Source of the DNA: Multifurca ochricompacta | Lineage: Eukaryota > Basidiomycota > Agaricomycetes > Russulales > Russulaceae | Length of the DNA: 64,000 nt | Direction: 5' to 3' | Assembly: GCA_022496185.1 (NCBI GenBank) | Contig: WTXG01000106.1 | Span: 62,001 to 126,000 of the forward strand | Shown here: piece by piece, positions 1-10,140 of the stretch | Layout of the letters: each line of letters starts with the position of its first letter | Numbering within the stretch: the stretch's first letter is position 1 | Made by a program: the position numbers and the translations under genes | Notes under the pieces: model-generated | Seen by the model: only the letters and a program-made list of their open reading frames with translations | The model's database searches: none | What the model was told of the DNA's origin: nothing

Positions 1-48
1 CTTTACACCCTCCGCTTTCATATATTTGGGCCCACTTGACTCTGTTCC
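1..48 (+). repeat. 5' piece of a gypsy LTR interrupted by element TE1
   Basis: This stretch matches the reverse complement of the LTR at 50129-50712, in the part around 50420-50470 (shared words such as ATATTTGGGCCCACTT). It ends with GTTCC, the target-site duplication of the element starting at 49. The same LTR resumes at 7404. Its own 5' end lies outside the window. Confidence 0.85.
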
Positions 49-773
49 TGTCCTGGATGCGCATTTTTGCCATCCCGGACCATTGAAAATCATCCTGAGG
101 GCATCACGCGATTGCGTGTCTTGCAAGTCAACCTTCTTAGACTTAGATAAGATAAGGAGGAGTTCGGACCGATCTGACCTGGTCCACGCGATGCGAAGTA
201 GTCGCTGCCCTACGCAGCAATGGACACTGATAGATACACGCGGCCATTGTTTGAGTAATACAAATTAATATTTGATTATAGAGTGATCTAAAGTAGTCTA
301 GTATGTATTTTAGATAATGCCAGACTGGCAGAAACGATCGCGTGTTAGTAAACAAGATGTGTCAGGGTACTTAAAAGAGTAAGCCACTGATAACTACTTA
401 GATTTACATCGCATGCTCGATCAGCTTTGGTATTTCGTAGGATAGTACTAGAACGTATTTAAGGACACCCTGTAGCACCTGCAGACCCCATCTTGTCCTC
501 TTGGGGCTGTAGGTGCGCTTTATCTTTGTATTTACTCAGGCCCAGCTAATCTTGTCCTCTTGGGGCTGTAGGCTCTTAGCAAAGTTCAATATAGGTCTAT
601 TCTTGCTGCATAAGCAAGGCAGAGTCCTCTGACTGCTTCAAGCCTTACACGTGCATTAATCTCCGTGTTCTGGGCAGCTTTCCGACTAGGATATTTTCAC
701 CTCTAAGTTTTACCACGATCTCTACATCTTATCTAATCTACATAGCAAGCGCGGGATAGAAGCACCCGTTACA
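49..773 (+). repeat. 5' LTR of TE1
   Basis: 725 bp, begins TG and ends CA, preceded by GTTCC. It contains a TATTTAA box at 456-462 followed by a stem-loop (478-513) and a 24-bp direct repeat at 490-513 and 549-572. It pairs with 6675-7403. Confidence 0.95.
456..513 (+). promoter_or_regulatory. LTR TATA-like box and TATA-proximal stem-loop
   Basis: TATTTAA at 456-462 is followed 15 bp later by an imperfect inverted repeat: CCTGCAG-A-CCCC at 478-489 pairs with GGGGCTGTAGG at 503-513, with one G-U pair and one bulged A, around a 13-nt loop. At this distance from the TATA-like box, the stem would lie at or near the 5' end of the retroelement RNA (inference). The 3' LTR carries the same arrangement. 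Confidence 0.55.
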
Positions 774-1328
774 TTAGGACAAGATCCTCAATTTCGTGTT
801 CTCCCTCACGACAGGGCCGACGCGCTCACTAACAGCCAGACAGTCTTAGAGTAGTGACCCCCTGGGGTGGTGCCGGTGAGGTGCTTACTGTGTCAAGCCA
901 ATAATTCATAGCCTGCGTGGTGATCTCTGAAGCCCGAGTAGCAGTGACAGAGGTTGCTTGGTCATTAAGGGGTGTTATCGCGGGATCGCGTGCATCCTGA
1001 TCACTGGTGCAGGATCTTCTACCAAGGAGTGTAAAACCCGGTCAGACAAAGGGGGCCCCGCGAGAGTGGTGACAGGCACAGAGAGGAGGCCAAACTGAAC
1101 CATTTTAGGAAGCTCTTGGGCTCGTGTCCCCTGAGTGAAGAGGCAGGCAACAGGTCGAGAAGACTGAGCCAGACAGCCTTGGGCAACGCTACTTTTCTCA
1201 TTTCATTTTCTTGGTACAATCGTCATCGCCGCTGCATCGGGTCCAGATCTTTGAATCCGAGATCTATTGGCCAGCTTGATCGATCTACCCTTTCCTCCTG
1301 TGCTTAGCGTTGCGCGGCACTTGTATCT

Positions 1329-2855
1329 TTGCTGTTAGTCCCCAGATTTTTCGGACTGGCTTCTAGGAGAGACGTCCACCCCCACACACACTACCGACCG
1401 TATTCAGTTTCACGCTCACGCGCGCGATCACGCATTGCTTCAGCTTCTCGAGCATCCTCACGCTCTCCCTCTCCCATTTCAATTCACTCTCCTGAGACTC
1501 AACATAGAGGTAGACAGACAACTAGACAGTTAGATCGACGACCCAGGACAGCTACAGTCAGTGGACTTGTACTTGCACCCGCAAACGAGCCACTTCCTAG
1601 TCAGACTACTCCTGAATCGACTACTCCTGTCCCAGAGAGTTCTAGTGTTTCCACCCCTACTCCACAAATTCAAAGTCCAGAAATGTCCGCACCCACCGCA
1701 TCCACTTCCGCCTCTACCCTCTCCCACGATGATGTTAACCGAGCGCTCCACGACATGGCGGTCACTGTTAGGGATTTGGCCCGAGATGTGCAAACGCTGA
1801 CGCAGCACCAGGCACAAGCTTTGGCATCTCCACCTCAGCACACCCTTGCTACTGGGAAGGATTCTCCAGTAGCGCGCCCTGCGTCTTGGGATGGCAAGGG
1901 GACCTCAGCGGACGCGCGCCATTTTCTGGCAGCTTACCACAATTGGGCTCACTCACAGAAGAACAGTCTAAACGATTACAATGTGCAAACCCAAAAGTGG
2001 ATTAGGAGAGACTCTGATTGGATCTTATCCGTTCTCAATCTTCTAGCCGGAGATGCCTGGACTTGGGCTCTGCCGCATTTGGAAGAATTGAAGGCCGGGA
2101 GGATCCCCTTTAACCAAAGATGGGATAATTTTGAAAAGACATTTACAGAGCGATTTATTCCTTACGATATAGGGGAGGCTGCGCAAGAAGCATTGAAGAA
2201 ACTTAGACAGGGCAAGAATTCGGTTGCTGAGTACAAGGCTCGCTTTGATGAGCACTCAGCTCAAACTGGCTGGTCTGCGACCGATCTGAAGACTCGATTC
2301 TACGATGGGTTGACAGATAAGATCAAGGACATCTTGGCCCTCATGCCGACTACTCCTGCGACGCTAGAAGAGCTCGTCACCGCCGCAAATAAAATAGACG
2401 TGCGACAGAGACAACGTGATGCAGAGAAAAGAGGGGTGATTACCACACAAACCCAAACTCAAACTACGCGCAATCCCAATGCTATGGAGGTCGACGCTTC
2501 GAAGACTCAGTCAGGGGCTGGTACTAAGACGCTGCGCCAGTACATGCTGACTGATCTCAAAGGTAAATGCAAGGGTTGTGGGACTACCGCTCACGAGTAT
2601 AAGCAGGGAAATCACGAGCGCGAGATTTGTAATTATTGTGGGAAGACAGGACACCGAGCTAATGTTTGCTATGATAAGTGGTCGGGTAAACCCAAAAAAG
2701 CAAAAGTTGCTGCCAGCACAGAAGCGGCGGCAAGTTCAAGTATGAGTGTCTCGGCGCCGTCAGACACCTCAGCAATTCAAAAGGAGAAAGCTGATTTGAA
2801 GGCGCAGGTAGAATCACTACGGAAAGAAATGGAGGCATTGAAGGCGTCTTTTTAG
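1329..2855 (+). CDS. gag: TE1 Gag
   Basis: Structural Gag protein of TE1, which packages the element RNA into virus-like particles. The frame is open from 1329, but that codon is TTG; the first ATG in frame is at 1683 (residue 119), so the true start is uncertain and the Ser/Arg-rich first 118 codons may be leader. The retrotransposon Gag core with its W-rich helices lies around residues 185-350. A CCHC zinc knuckle (CNYCGKTGHRANVC, spacing CX2CX4HX4C) lies at about residues 433-446, with a further Cys/His cluster just before it. The C-terminus is a short charged coiled coil. The stop at 2855 is followed by 47 bp before the protease frame, which is in a different phase. Confidence 0.9.
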   Translation: MLLVPRFFGLASRRDVHPHTHYRPYSVSRSRARSRIASASRASSRSPSPISIHSPETQHRGRQTTRQLDRRPRTATVSGLVLAPANEPLPSQTTPESTTPVPESSSVSTPTPQIQSPEMSAPTASTSASTLSHDDVNRALHDMAVTVRDLARDVQTLTQHQAQALASPPQHTLATGKDSPVARPASWDGKGTSADARHFLAAYHNWAHSQKNSLNDYNVQTQKWIRRDSDWILSVLNLLAGDAWTWALPHLEELKAGRIPFNQRWDNFEKTFTERFIPYDIGEAAQEALKKLRQGKNSVAEYKARFDEHSAQTGWSATDLKTRFYDGLTDKIKDILALMPTTPATLEELVTAANKIDVRQRQRDAEKRGVITTQTQTQTTRNPNAMEVDASKTQSGAGTKTLRQYMLTDLKGKCKGCGTTAHEYKQGNHEREICNYCGKTGHRANVCYDKWSGKPKKAKVAASTEAAASSSMSVSAPSDTSAIQKEKADLKAQVESLRKEMEALKASF

Positions 2856-2902
2856 AAACTGTCTCAGTTCCAGCTGCGACTGAGGCAGCATGTGTAAATA
2901 GT

Positions 2903-3616
2903 GTGTTTATTGATTCTGATTCCAATGTATTTACAAGCATTCAAGAAGTTACTGATATAACTGTCTGTGAAACGGCCTCTGTAGATAGTGTAAATAATTG
3001 TGTAATCGCGTCAGATTCGGTCTCGCAGAAAATTAAAAACGTTTTCATTGATGAGGCTGATTACCTAGATAAGATAACTGCATGTATTTTACCTGAGACG
3101 AAGCACGATACTCAGCATTTTCATATTTACGTTACATTGCGAGGAAGAAACCACCTATACACGACAGCAGCTATGGTAGATTCAGGGGCTACTGCACTGT
3201 TCCTGGACGAGAAATTCGCTCAGCACCGGAAGATGCTTCAAATCCCACTCGATCACCCCATAAAAATTCATAATATTGATGGGACGCATAATCGAGCAGG
3301 GGATATCACGCATTATGTATCGCTAGCGATTATAATAGGCCAACGGGAGGAGAGCCACCGTTTCCTGGTCACAGACTTAGGACCAGAGAAAATTATATTG
3401 GGGCTTCCTTGGCTGCGATGTAACAACCCAAGCATCGACTGGAGCAAGGGTGAACTGATGATCGACTCCGAGAGCGGGATCGCTGAGGAGATCGGATCTG
3501 TCGAACGCATATCGGCTAGCCGTATGGAGCGCCGATCACTGTGTCGAACCGGAGTCCTGGAGACGCTGTCCAATCAAGTCTGGTGTCTAGCCGCTATACA
3601 TATTCACAGCAAATAG
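2903..3616 (+). CDS. TE1 protease region of Pol
   Basis: Aspartic (retropepsin-type) protease that matures Gag and Pol. The catalytic motif DSGAT is seen near residue 92 (about 3176), and the flap/ILG-type motif IILGLPWL lies about 70 residues further on. The frame differs from gag and from the RT that follows. It overlaps the RT frame between 3541 and 3616, so continuous Pol would need a frame change here. That could be programmed or a mutation; the sequence alone does not decide. Confidence 0.85.
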   Translation: MFIDSDSNVFTSIQEVTDITVCETASVDSVNNCVIASDSVSQKIKNVFIDEADYLDKITACILPETKHDTQHFHIYVTLRGRNHLYTTAAMVDSGATALFLDEKFAQHRKMLQIPLDHPIKIHNIDGTHNRAGDITHYVSLAIIIGQREESHRFLVTDLGPEKIILGLPWLRCNNPSIDWSKGELMIDSESGIAEEIGSVERISASRMERRSLCRTGVLETLSNQVWCLAAIHIHSK

Positions 3617-6600
3617 CCGAGCGTGAGAACCTGAAAAGGGGCAGTAGATCTTTTGAGGAGATGGTACCCTCGCAGTACCGGGACTTCGTGAAAGTTTTCT
3701 CTGAGGAGGAATCACAGAGACTCCCTCAGCATCAACCATGGGATCATGAAATAGATTTAGAACCAGGCGCTAAGACGCACTGGAAGACTAAGATCTACCC
3801 CATGGCACCGAACGAGCAAGCGGAGTTAGACAAATTTATTGACGAACACATACGAAAGGGATACATTGTACCATCTAAGTCACCGATGGCCGTCCCTGTG
3901 TTCTTCCTGAAAAAGAAGGACGGGAAATTAAGACTTATACAGGATTACCGCCCTCTTAACAAAATTACAATTAAAAACCGTTATCCGCTACCGCTTGCTG
4001 CGGACATCATCAATCGGCTGAAAGATGCTAGGATCTTCACCAAATTCGATGTCAGATGGGGATATCACAACGTCAGAATTAAGGAAGGGGACGAATACAA
4101 GGCAGCCTTTGCTACTAACGCGGGTTATACGAACCGCGCGTTATGTACTTTGGCCTGACCAACAGTCCTGCCACCTTCCAGGCATTGATGAACTCAGTCT
4201 TCGCTGACATGATTGCGAGAGGAGAGGTCGCAGTATACATGGATGATATACTTATATTTTCATCTAACTTGGAGAAACATCGGAAAGATGTGCGTAGAGT
4301 ACTTAGCCGTCTCCAAGAGTATGACCTTTTCCTCAAGCCTGAGAAATGCGAATTTGAGAGAGATCAAATGGAGTATCTCGGGATGATTATCCATCCTGGA
4401 GAGGTCAGGATGGACCCTGCCAAGGTCCAAGCAGTCAGAGAGTGGCCAATCCCACAGAATTTGAAGGACGTTCGCGCCTTCATGGGATTCGCTAACTTCT
4501 ATCGACGCTTCATTAAGGACTTTGCTGGTATAGCACGTCCCTTACATGACCTGACTAAGAAAAATATCCCATGGCAATGGGGCGATGCGGAGATGAACGC
4601 GTTCGCAGCGCTGAAGGCACGCTTCATAGAGAAGCCAATATTAGCAGTCTATGATAGCGAGAGGCCCACGCGCTTGGAGACGGACGCTTCCGGATTCGCT
4701 ACCGGTGGAATACTGTTGCAGAAACACGACGACGAGCTATGGCACCCAGTTGCATTCCGATCCAAAGCAATGTCGGACGCGGAACGTAACTATGAGATTT
4801 ACGACCGGGAAATGCTCGCATTGATCCGAGCACTGGAGGATTGGCGACACTTCCTTGAAGGACTATCTACCTTTGAGGTTGTAACTGATCACAAGAATAT
4901 GGAATGGTGGGCTAGCATGCGCGACTTAACACGACGTCAAGCGCGCTGGGCCCTGTACCTCAGTAGATTCAACTTTGTGATTAGATACAAGAAGGGATCA
5001 GCAATGCAAGCTGATGCTCTTAGCCGATTCCCTACGGATCGCATGTATGACAGTGAGGACAACCGTCAGGTACAAGTCCTCAAGCCAGAACAGTTTCTCT
5101 GGGCCGCACATACCCATTACAAGCCAGAGAGCTCTCCTCTCACAGATCGCATCAGAGCAGCAGGCGCACGCGAAGCGGAAGTCATAGAGGGGTTGAAATC
5201 CCTATCCAGATCCGCTCCGCGCGCTCTTACTGATGGCATTTCTCACTGGGAGGAGGAAGACGGTCTCGTTTATTACAAGGGAAAACTTTATGTACCCAAT
5301 GTACCAGATCTCAGAAAAGATATTATTAAACAGTGTCATGATTCGGTTACTGCAGGACATCCCGGTAAAAATGGGACTATAGAACTTGTCAGCCGTTATT
5401 ATTGGTGGCCGCGTATGTCTACATACATCGCCAAGTACGTAGAGGGCTGCGATCGCTGTCAATGCTACAGGATTGACCAGCACCCTACAGCGCCTATACA
5501 GCCGCACGAAGTACCGGAGGGACCCTGGCAGATCATCGGAGTTGATCTGATCACTGGGCTTCCTTCTTCACAAGGGAAAGACGCAATATTAACGATAGTG
5601 GACCACTATACAAAACAAGTCCACTTCTTCCCTGTGACCAGCGGCATCACAGCAGATGGTGTAGGGCAGATCTACTATAACGAGATCTTCCCGCTGCATG
5701 GGATCCCTAAGTCTATCGTCAGTGACAGGGGACCACAGTTTGCAGCACGGACAATGCGGGCCGCTTTAAAGCGCCTGGGAATAGATAGTAGTTTGACCAC
5801 AGCGTATCATCCTCAAGCTAACGGACAGGCAGAACACAAAAACCAAGAAATAGAACAGTATTTGTGTATGTTTGTAGATAAGCGTCAGGATGATTGGATC
5901 GAACTACTACCCACTGCGGAATTCGTGTTAAACGCGAGATTGACATCTGCGACCGGCCACACACCCTTTGAACTACTCTACGGGTACACACCGGACTTCA
6001 CGATTCCAGCTGGGCGCCCTACAGGCATTCCCAGTTTAGACAAGCGACTTCAACAGCTCCGTCTTGCCAGGACAGATGCTGAGGCAGCGCTGCGACTTAG
6101 CAAAGAACGCATGATCGCCGGGCCGGGTTACCACCAATCTTATCGCTTCAGCACAGGCGATATGGTATGGCTCCAAGCCAAGAACATTAAGATACACCAA
6201 CCTTCTCAGAAATTAGGGCCAAAACAGATGGGTCCCTTTAAGATTATCGAGAAGATTGGCGATCTTGATTATCGATTGGAACTCCCGGCAGCGCTGAGAA
6301 TCCACAATGTATTCCATGTGGATCGCCTTAGTCCCTACAAAGGCAATGACGTTAATGGACTTATGCCGCCACCGCCTGACCCTGTACTGGTCGAGGGCGA
6401 GGAAAAGTATGAGGTTGACCATATTCGCGATGCGAAACTGTTCGGTCGAACACTCAAATTCCTTGTGCGGTGGAAAGGATACGGCGAAGGGGAGGACTCA
6501 TGGGAGCTGGCCAGAAACTTCAAGCTCGCTCAGGAGGCTGTCAGAGACTTTTACGCTCGACACCCTGGTGCGCCACGAAAGATAGCCACGCTCGCCTTCA

Positions 6601-6662
6601 CGTCCGCTCCATGGCAATCGCCACTTTATTTCACTGAGGCTTGCGAGGACGCAACGCCCTGA
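3541..6662 (+). pseudogene. pol: TE1 Pol: RT, RNase H, integrase, chromodomain, with one frameshift
   Basis: Frame 1 (to about 4125) carries the N-terminal RT blocks, including the [17 protein letters not shown] and RYPLP motifs. Frame 3 (from about 4125 to 6662) continues with [11 protein letters not shown], the catalytic YMDD (about 4235), RNase H (TDASGFATGG, about 4680), the integrase HHCC zinc domain (about 5335-5465), and the DDE core with D in GVDLI (about 5540), D in SDRGPQF (about 5720) and E in the NGQAEHKNQEIE stretch (about 5820). A chromodomain ends the protein (EKYEVDHI to KGYGEGEDSWE, about 6400-6530). The two frames meet inside an otherwise conserved RT block, so a single missing base near 4125 is the simplest explanation. 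The rest of the protein is intact. Confidence 0.93.
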
Positions 6663-6674
6663 GAAGGGGGGTAC

Positions 6675-7403
6675 TGTCCTGGATGCGCATTTTTGCCATC
6701 CCAGACCGATTGAAAATCATCCTGAGGGCATCACACGATTGCGTGTCTTGCAAAGTCGACCTTCTTAGACTTAGATAAGATAAGGAGGAGTTCGGACCGA
6801 TCTGACCCGGTCCACGCGATGCGAAGTAGTCGCTGCCCTACGCAGCAATGGACACTGATAGATACACGCGGCCATTGTTTGAGTAATACAAATTAATAAT
6901 TTGATTATAGAGTGATCTAAAGTAGTCTAGTATGTATTTTAGATAATGCCAGACCGGCAGAAACGATCGCGCGTTAGTAAACAAGATGTGTCAGGGTACT
7001 TAAAAGAGTAAGCCACTGATAACTACTTAGATTTACATCGCACGCTCGATCGGCTTTGGTATTTCGTAGGATAGTACTAGAACATATTTAAGGACACCCT
7101 GTAGCACGCTGCAGACCCCATCTTGTCCTCTTGGGGCTGTAGGTGCGCTTTATCTTTGTATTTACTCAGGCCCAGCTAATCTTGTCCTCTTGGGGCTGTA
7201 GGCTCTTAGCAAAGTTCAATATAGGTCTATTCTTGCTGCATAAGCAAGGCAGAGTCCTCTGACTGCTTCAAGCCTTACGCGTGCATTAATCTCCGCGTTC
7301 TGGGCAGCTTTCCGACTAGGATATTTTCACCTCTAAGTTTTACCACGATCTCTACATCTTATCTAATCTACATAGCAAGCGCGGGATAGAAGCACCCGTT
7401 ACA
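6675..7403 (+). repeat. 3' LTR of TE1
   Basis: 729 bp, about 98% identical to 49-773, with the same TG...CA ends, followed by GTTCC. Every substitution relative to the 5' LTR is a transition at a CpG dinucleotide. Confidence 0.95.
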
Positions 7404-7707
7404 GTTCCTTTATCTTGTAGACGCCCACTGAATTATGTATATAAGTCCGCTGTAGTTACTCTGTAGACCTCAGACTCGACTTATTGAATACATCGGTGTT
7501 TGTCTTCCGGACCTTCCCTTTGATTCCTAAAGGCTCAGTTGTCTCAGTGCTTCCAGCACTCTCCTGCTCAACATTGTCTTAGAGTACAGCCTCTTTGACT
7601 TTGACTCGTCATACCTAAACTCCAAGGAACCCTATTGGTTCCTTACCCAAGTCCACAAATCATGCTGTCACACAAGTCATGTAGAACGTCCCACACCAGA
7701 TGTAACA
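7404..7707 (+). repeat. 3' piece of the gypsy LTR interrupted by TE1
   Basis: Continues 1-48 and matches the reverse complement of about 56999-57290. Shared words include the TATATAAGTCCGCTGTA promoter box and TCGACTTATTGAATACATCGG. It ends GATGTAACA at 7707, the end expected of this LTR family. The sequence after 7707 does not match the interior of the TE2 element next to its LTR, so this is a solo LTR or a 3' LTR. It is more diverged than the two LTRs at 50-57 kb. Confidence 0.85.
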
Positions 7708-8590
7708 ACTTGTCTTTCTTTAGCCTAAACCGCTACTAACCACAGTCAGTATAACCAGCAGCATGATTGTTTGACAATTGACAGTAATCTAACATAACTA
7801 TCTAGGCCTATGACGACTGATAGGACTGGATCACAGCTATGTCACAGCTACATCATGGAGGGGTGAGCAGTCTGGGCAAACCAGTGGGAGATGTAGGTGG
7901 ATAAGGAGGGGCTACGTTGTTAGAAGTCATGCTAGTCTAGATGTAAACAAAAAGAGAAGCCTAATATGTATAGGCTTGGAGTGATAAGTGATGAAACGCC
8001 GAAACACAAGGTCGAATGCCAAAACATGAAAGTCGAAAATACATGTTACACCTGATGCCTGAAGCATCACCAAACATGTCCTGTGTTCAACAAAGTGGAC
8101 CACAGTGCATTGCAGGCAGCCTGACAAGCATCATTGTCAACTTCCCCATGAGCTGGGTCCAGGGCATTGGAAGGGTTGTAGAGCATCGGTCAGGCATAAG
8201 CATCAGTGATGTCAGTGCTGACAAGGTGAGGAGGGAGGTCCAAAGGATTGGGCATGCCCTGGATGAGGTGAGAGCCACCCTGGTGAGGAGGGGGTTCATA
8301 GGCAGGTGGGGGCAAGGGCTCAAGGACCCCTGGTACAATCAGTTCAATTGATGCACTGGATGAGGCTGACAACACCAGGATGGGGTTTTGAGAACCCCCA
8401 GACATGGAGGACAACGGTAGGGGTAATGCACTGGTATGTGTAACGGGTGAAGCTCCATGTACACTTAGTAACAAAGAAGGGCAAGGGTTGGTGACCTAAG
8501 TCGTTGGGCGTACCATGGAGGCAAATGTCACACATCAAGCAATGACCAGGAACTGTGTCACCCACTGTGGTTTATTCAACCACAATGATG
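7708..8590. other. Repeat-derived intergenic DNA
   Basis: No recognisable gene. Around 8046-8093 there is a block nearly identical to the end of the solo LTR at 48942-49448 (shared TGATGCCTGAAGCATCACC), so an old LTR end of that family is present. Short open frames at 8016-8474 exist on both strands and match nothing I recognise. Confidence 0.5.
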
Positions 8591-8611
8591 GCGTTCTGAA
8601 ACTGGAAGAAG

Positions 8612-8766
8612 CTGCAGCCCCAAGAGGACAAGATCCAAAGGATCAAGTCACACAGGGAGGCAGTGTACCATTAGCACTATGTATCAAACTCGTGTAGACA
8701 GTTACTCACCTGCAGCCCCAAGAGGACAAGATGGGGGCTACAGGCTGTTACAGGGGGTCTTATATA
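8612..8766 (-). repeat. LTR relic with TATA box and stem-loop
   Basis: On the minus strand GTATATAAG (8759-8767) is followed by CCTGTAGCCCC and GGGGCTGCAGG arms (8734-8744 and 8709-8719) around the same ATCTTGTCCTCTT loop as the TE1 LTR. A second copy of the GGGGCTGCAG block lies at 8612-8634, as in TE1, where the block is also duplicated. The single mismatch on the plus strand becomes a G-U pair in minus-strand RNA, supporting this orientation. LTR ends were not found. Confidence 0.55.
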
Positions 8767-9407
8767 CATTTCTCAGTGTAACGAGGTAAGCAGTAGGTGT
8801 AAGCAAGAATCAGCAAGTATCAGTCAGCTGTATTGCTGACTGAGCCTTATCTTTGTGATTCATAAGCTGCTTTACTCTGCTGACTGATCATGCTCCACAG
8901 TGTGATGTCATAATGATGTCACTGTGGAGTAGATAACTGATATGTAGTCTAGCCCTTTGGTCTGGAACACGTCTATCTACTGATACATGTGATTCTGTGC
9001 TAAAAATGGCCATGGCCCAATCTGGGCCCTTATCTAGAGCTCCACTTACCTAGAACCTTCTAGGCTGGACTCCTCTTATCTTGATAGCAGCTCCACTTGG
9101 TCTAGAACCGTCTAGACTGTGGGGCCTTGCTTATTGTGGTAAACACAATAGAAAGTTGACTTGTTATTGTCAAGTGGCTCTTGTGCTGACTAAGCAGCAT
9201 GTGACTATTACATGTGACTTGGTCACATGATCCATGTCACGGTTACATTCCCATGATCACGTGTTGAGACTGCTGGGTAATCTTCCCACAGTCATGTGAT
9301 CTTAAAAAGGGAAAAGGAAAAGGAAAAATAAAATAGAGCTGTGACAGTATGGTGTGCAAAGAATGGACAAGGAAAACTGAGATTACAATTTCTATGCTAG
9401 ACTAAAG
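8767..9407. other. Non-coding, repeat-like intergenic DNA
   Basis: No gene. The stretch has palindromic pieces such as CATGTGACTTGGTCACATG near 9220 and a polypurine run (about 9306-9335) that could be a decayed PPT. No intact element was found. Confidence 0.4.
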
Positions 9408-9448
9408 CACCCCAAAGCAAGCAAGGCTCAAGCTTGATGGTGGTGGTT
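9408..9448 (+). repeat. 41-bp dispersed repeat, left copy
   Basis: CACCCCAAAGC...GGTGGTGGTT is repeated at 57664-57704 with one mismatch, in the same orientation, 48 kb away. It probably belongs to an LTR family with no complete copy here. Confidence 0.75.
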
Positions 9449-9514
9449 CAAGACAAAGAAGGCCAAACCAGTTGCCAGTTGTGTCCCATTATGGTCAAAA
9501 AACCAGACTGGACC

Positions 9515-10140
9515 AGACCTTTAAACACTAACTATATATTGATTAGTCTTTACCTAGAATGGTAGTTATAACTAGTGTGCATTAGCTACATAGGTAAAGA
9601 TAAGATAACAGAATACTCACTTCAGTTATGATGGTCAGGACTGAAGTGAACCATACAGTGAGAGTGTCTTTAAATACTGTAAAAGAGTGTGCTTATAGTA
9701 ACCAAGACAATAAAGGATTGTGTCTAATCAAGTAAGGTATCAAGGTATTCACAGGAAGATGAAACACAGTCCTAGTGCTACTGCACAAGACACAACTCGC
9801 TTGTTAGTACTGCACACTTAGCAATTGATCCAACCTGGCCATATTGATCCATTTCCAACAGACCTTTAAACACTACTTGACAAGAACAGAGTGTTGCTCA
9901 TGTTAAAATGCATCTGAGGTTAGATAAGTGCTATCTAAGCAGGTAGCAAGATAACTACACAAGTAATGTTAGCTATGTGCACAGTTAAGATAATCTAAGT
10001 AAATACTCACTTCAGTTGTGAATGGTCAAAACTGAAGTGCAAGCTACAGAAATACTGTCCTTAAATACTGTAAAGAGCATGCTGTGCTATAGTCATAAGG
10101 ATTGTATCTTAATCATAATAAATGAGTGGAATGTTAGTAA
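9515..10140. repeat. Two diverged tandem LTR-like copies
   Basis: A unit starting GACCTTTAAACACTA occurs at 9515 and again at 9862. Both contain an inverted repeat CACTTCAG...CTGAAGTG (about 9619-9650 and 10008-10040) next to a TTTAAATACTGTAAA box. Read on the minus strand this is a TATA-like box followed by a stem-loop, the layout seen in the other LTRs of the window. Confidence 0.5.

Larger units (their letters stand above)
49..7403 (+). mobile_element. Ty3/gypsy chromovirus, full length (TE1)
   Basis: A complete LTR retrotransposon. It has LTRs of 725 and 729 bp starting TGTCCTGG and ending GTTACA, and a perfect 5-bp target-site duplication GTTCC at 44-48 and 7404-7408. Internal domains follow the order gag, protease, reverse transcriptase, RNase H, integrase, chromodomain; the order RT-RNase H-integrase is diagnostic of Ty3/gypsy and the C-terminal chromodomain of chromoviruses. 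A purine tract with a G run lies directly before the 3' LTR at about 6661-6673. No PBS beginning TGG follows the 5' LTR, so initiation may be by self-priming as in Tf1, which is inference. The LTRs differ at 11 substitutions and 4 single-base indels (about 1.5% substitution), so the insertion is fairly recent. Two frame changes in pol suggest this copy is no longer autonomous. Confidence 0.96.

Noticed and set aside
8016..8474. Open frames on both strands near 8.2 kb
   Set aside because: No recognised motif, no ATG context or splice pattern, and adjacent LTR debris; not enough to call a gene.
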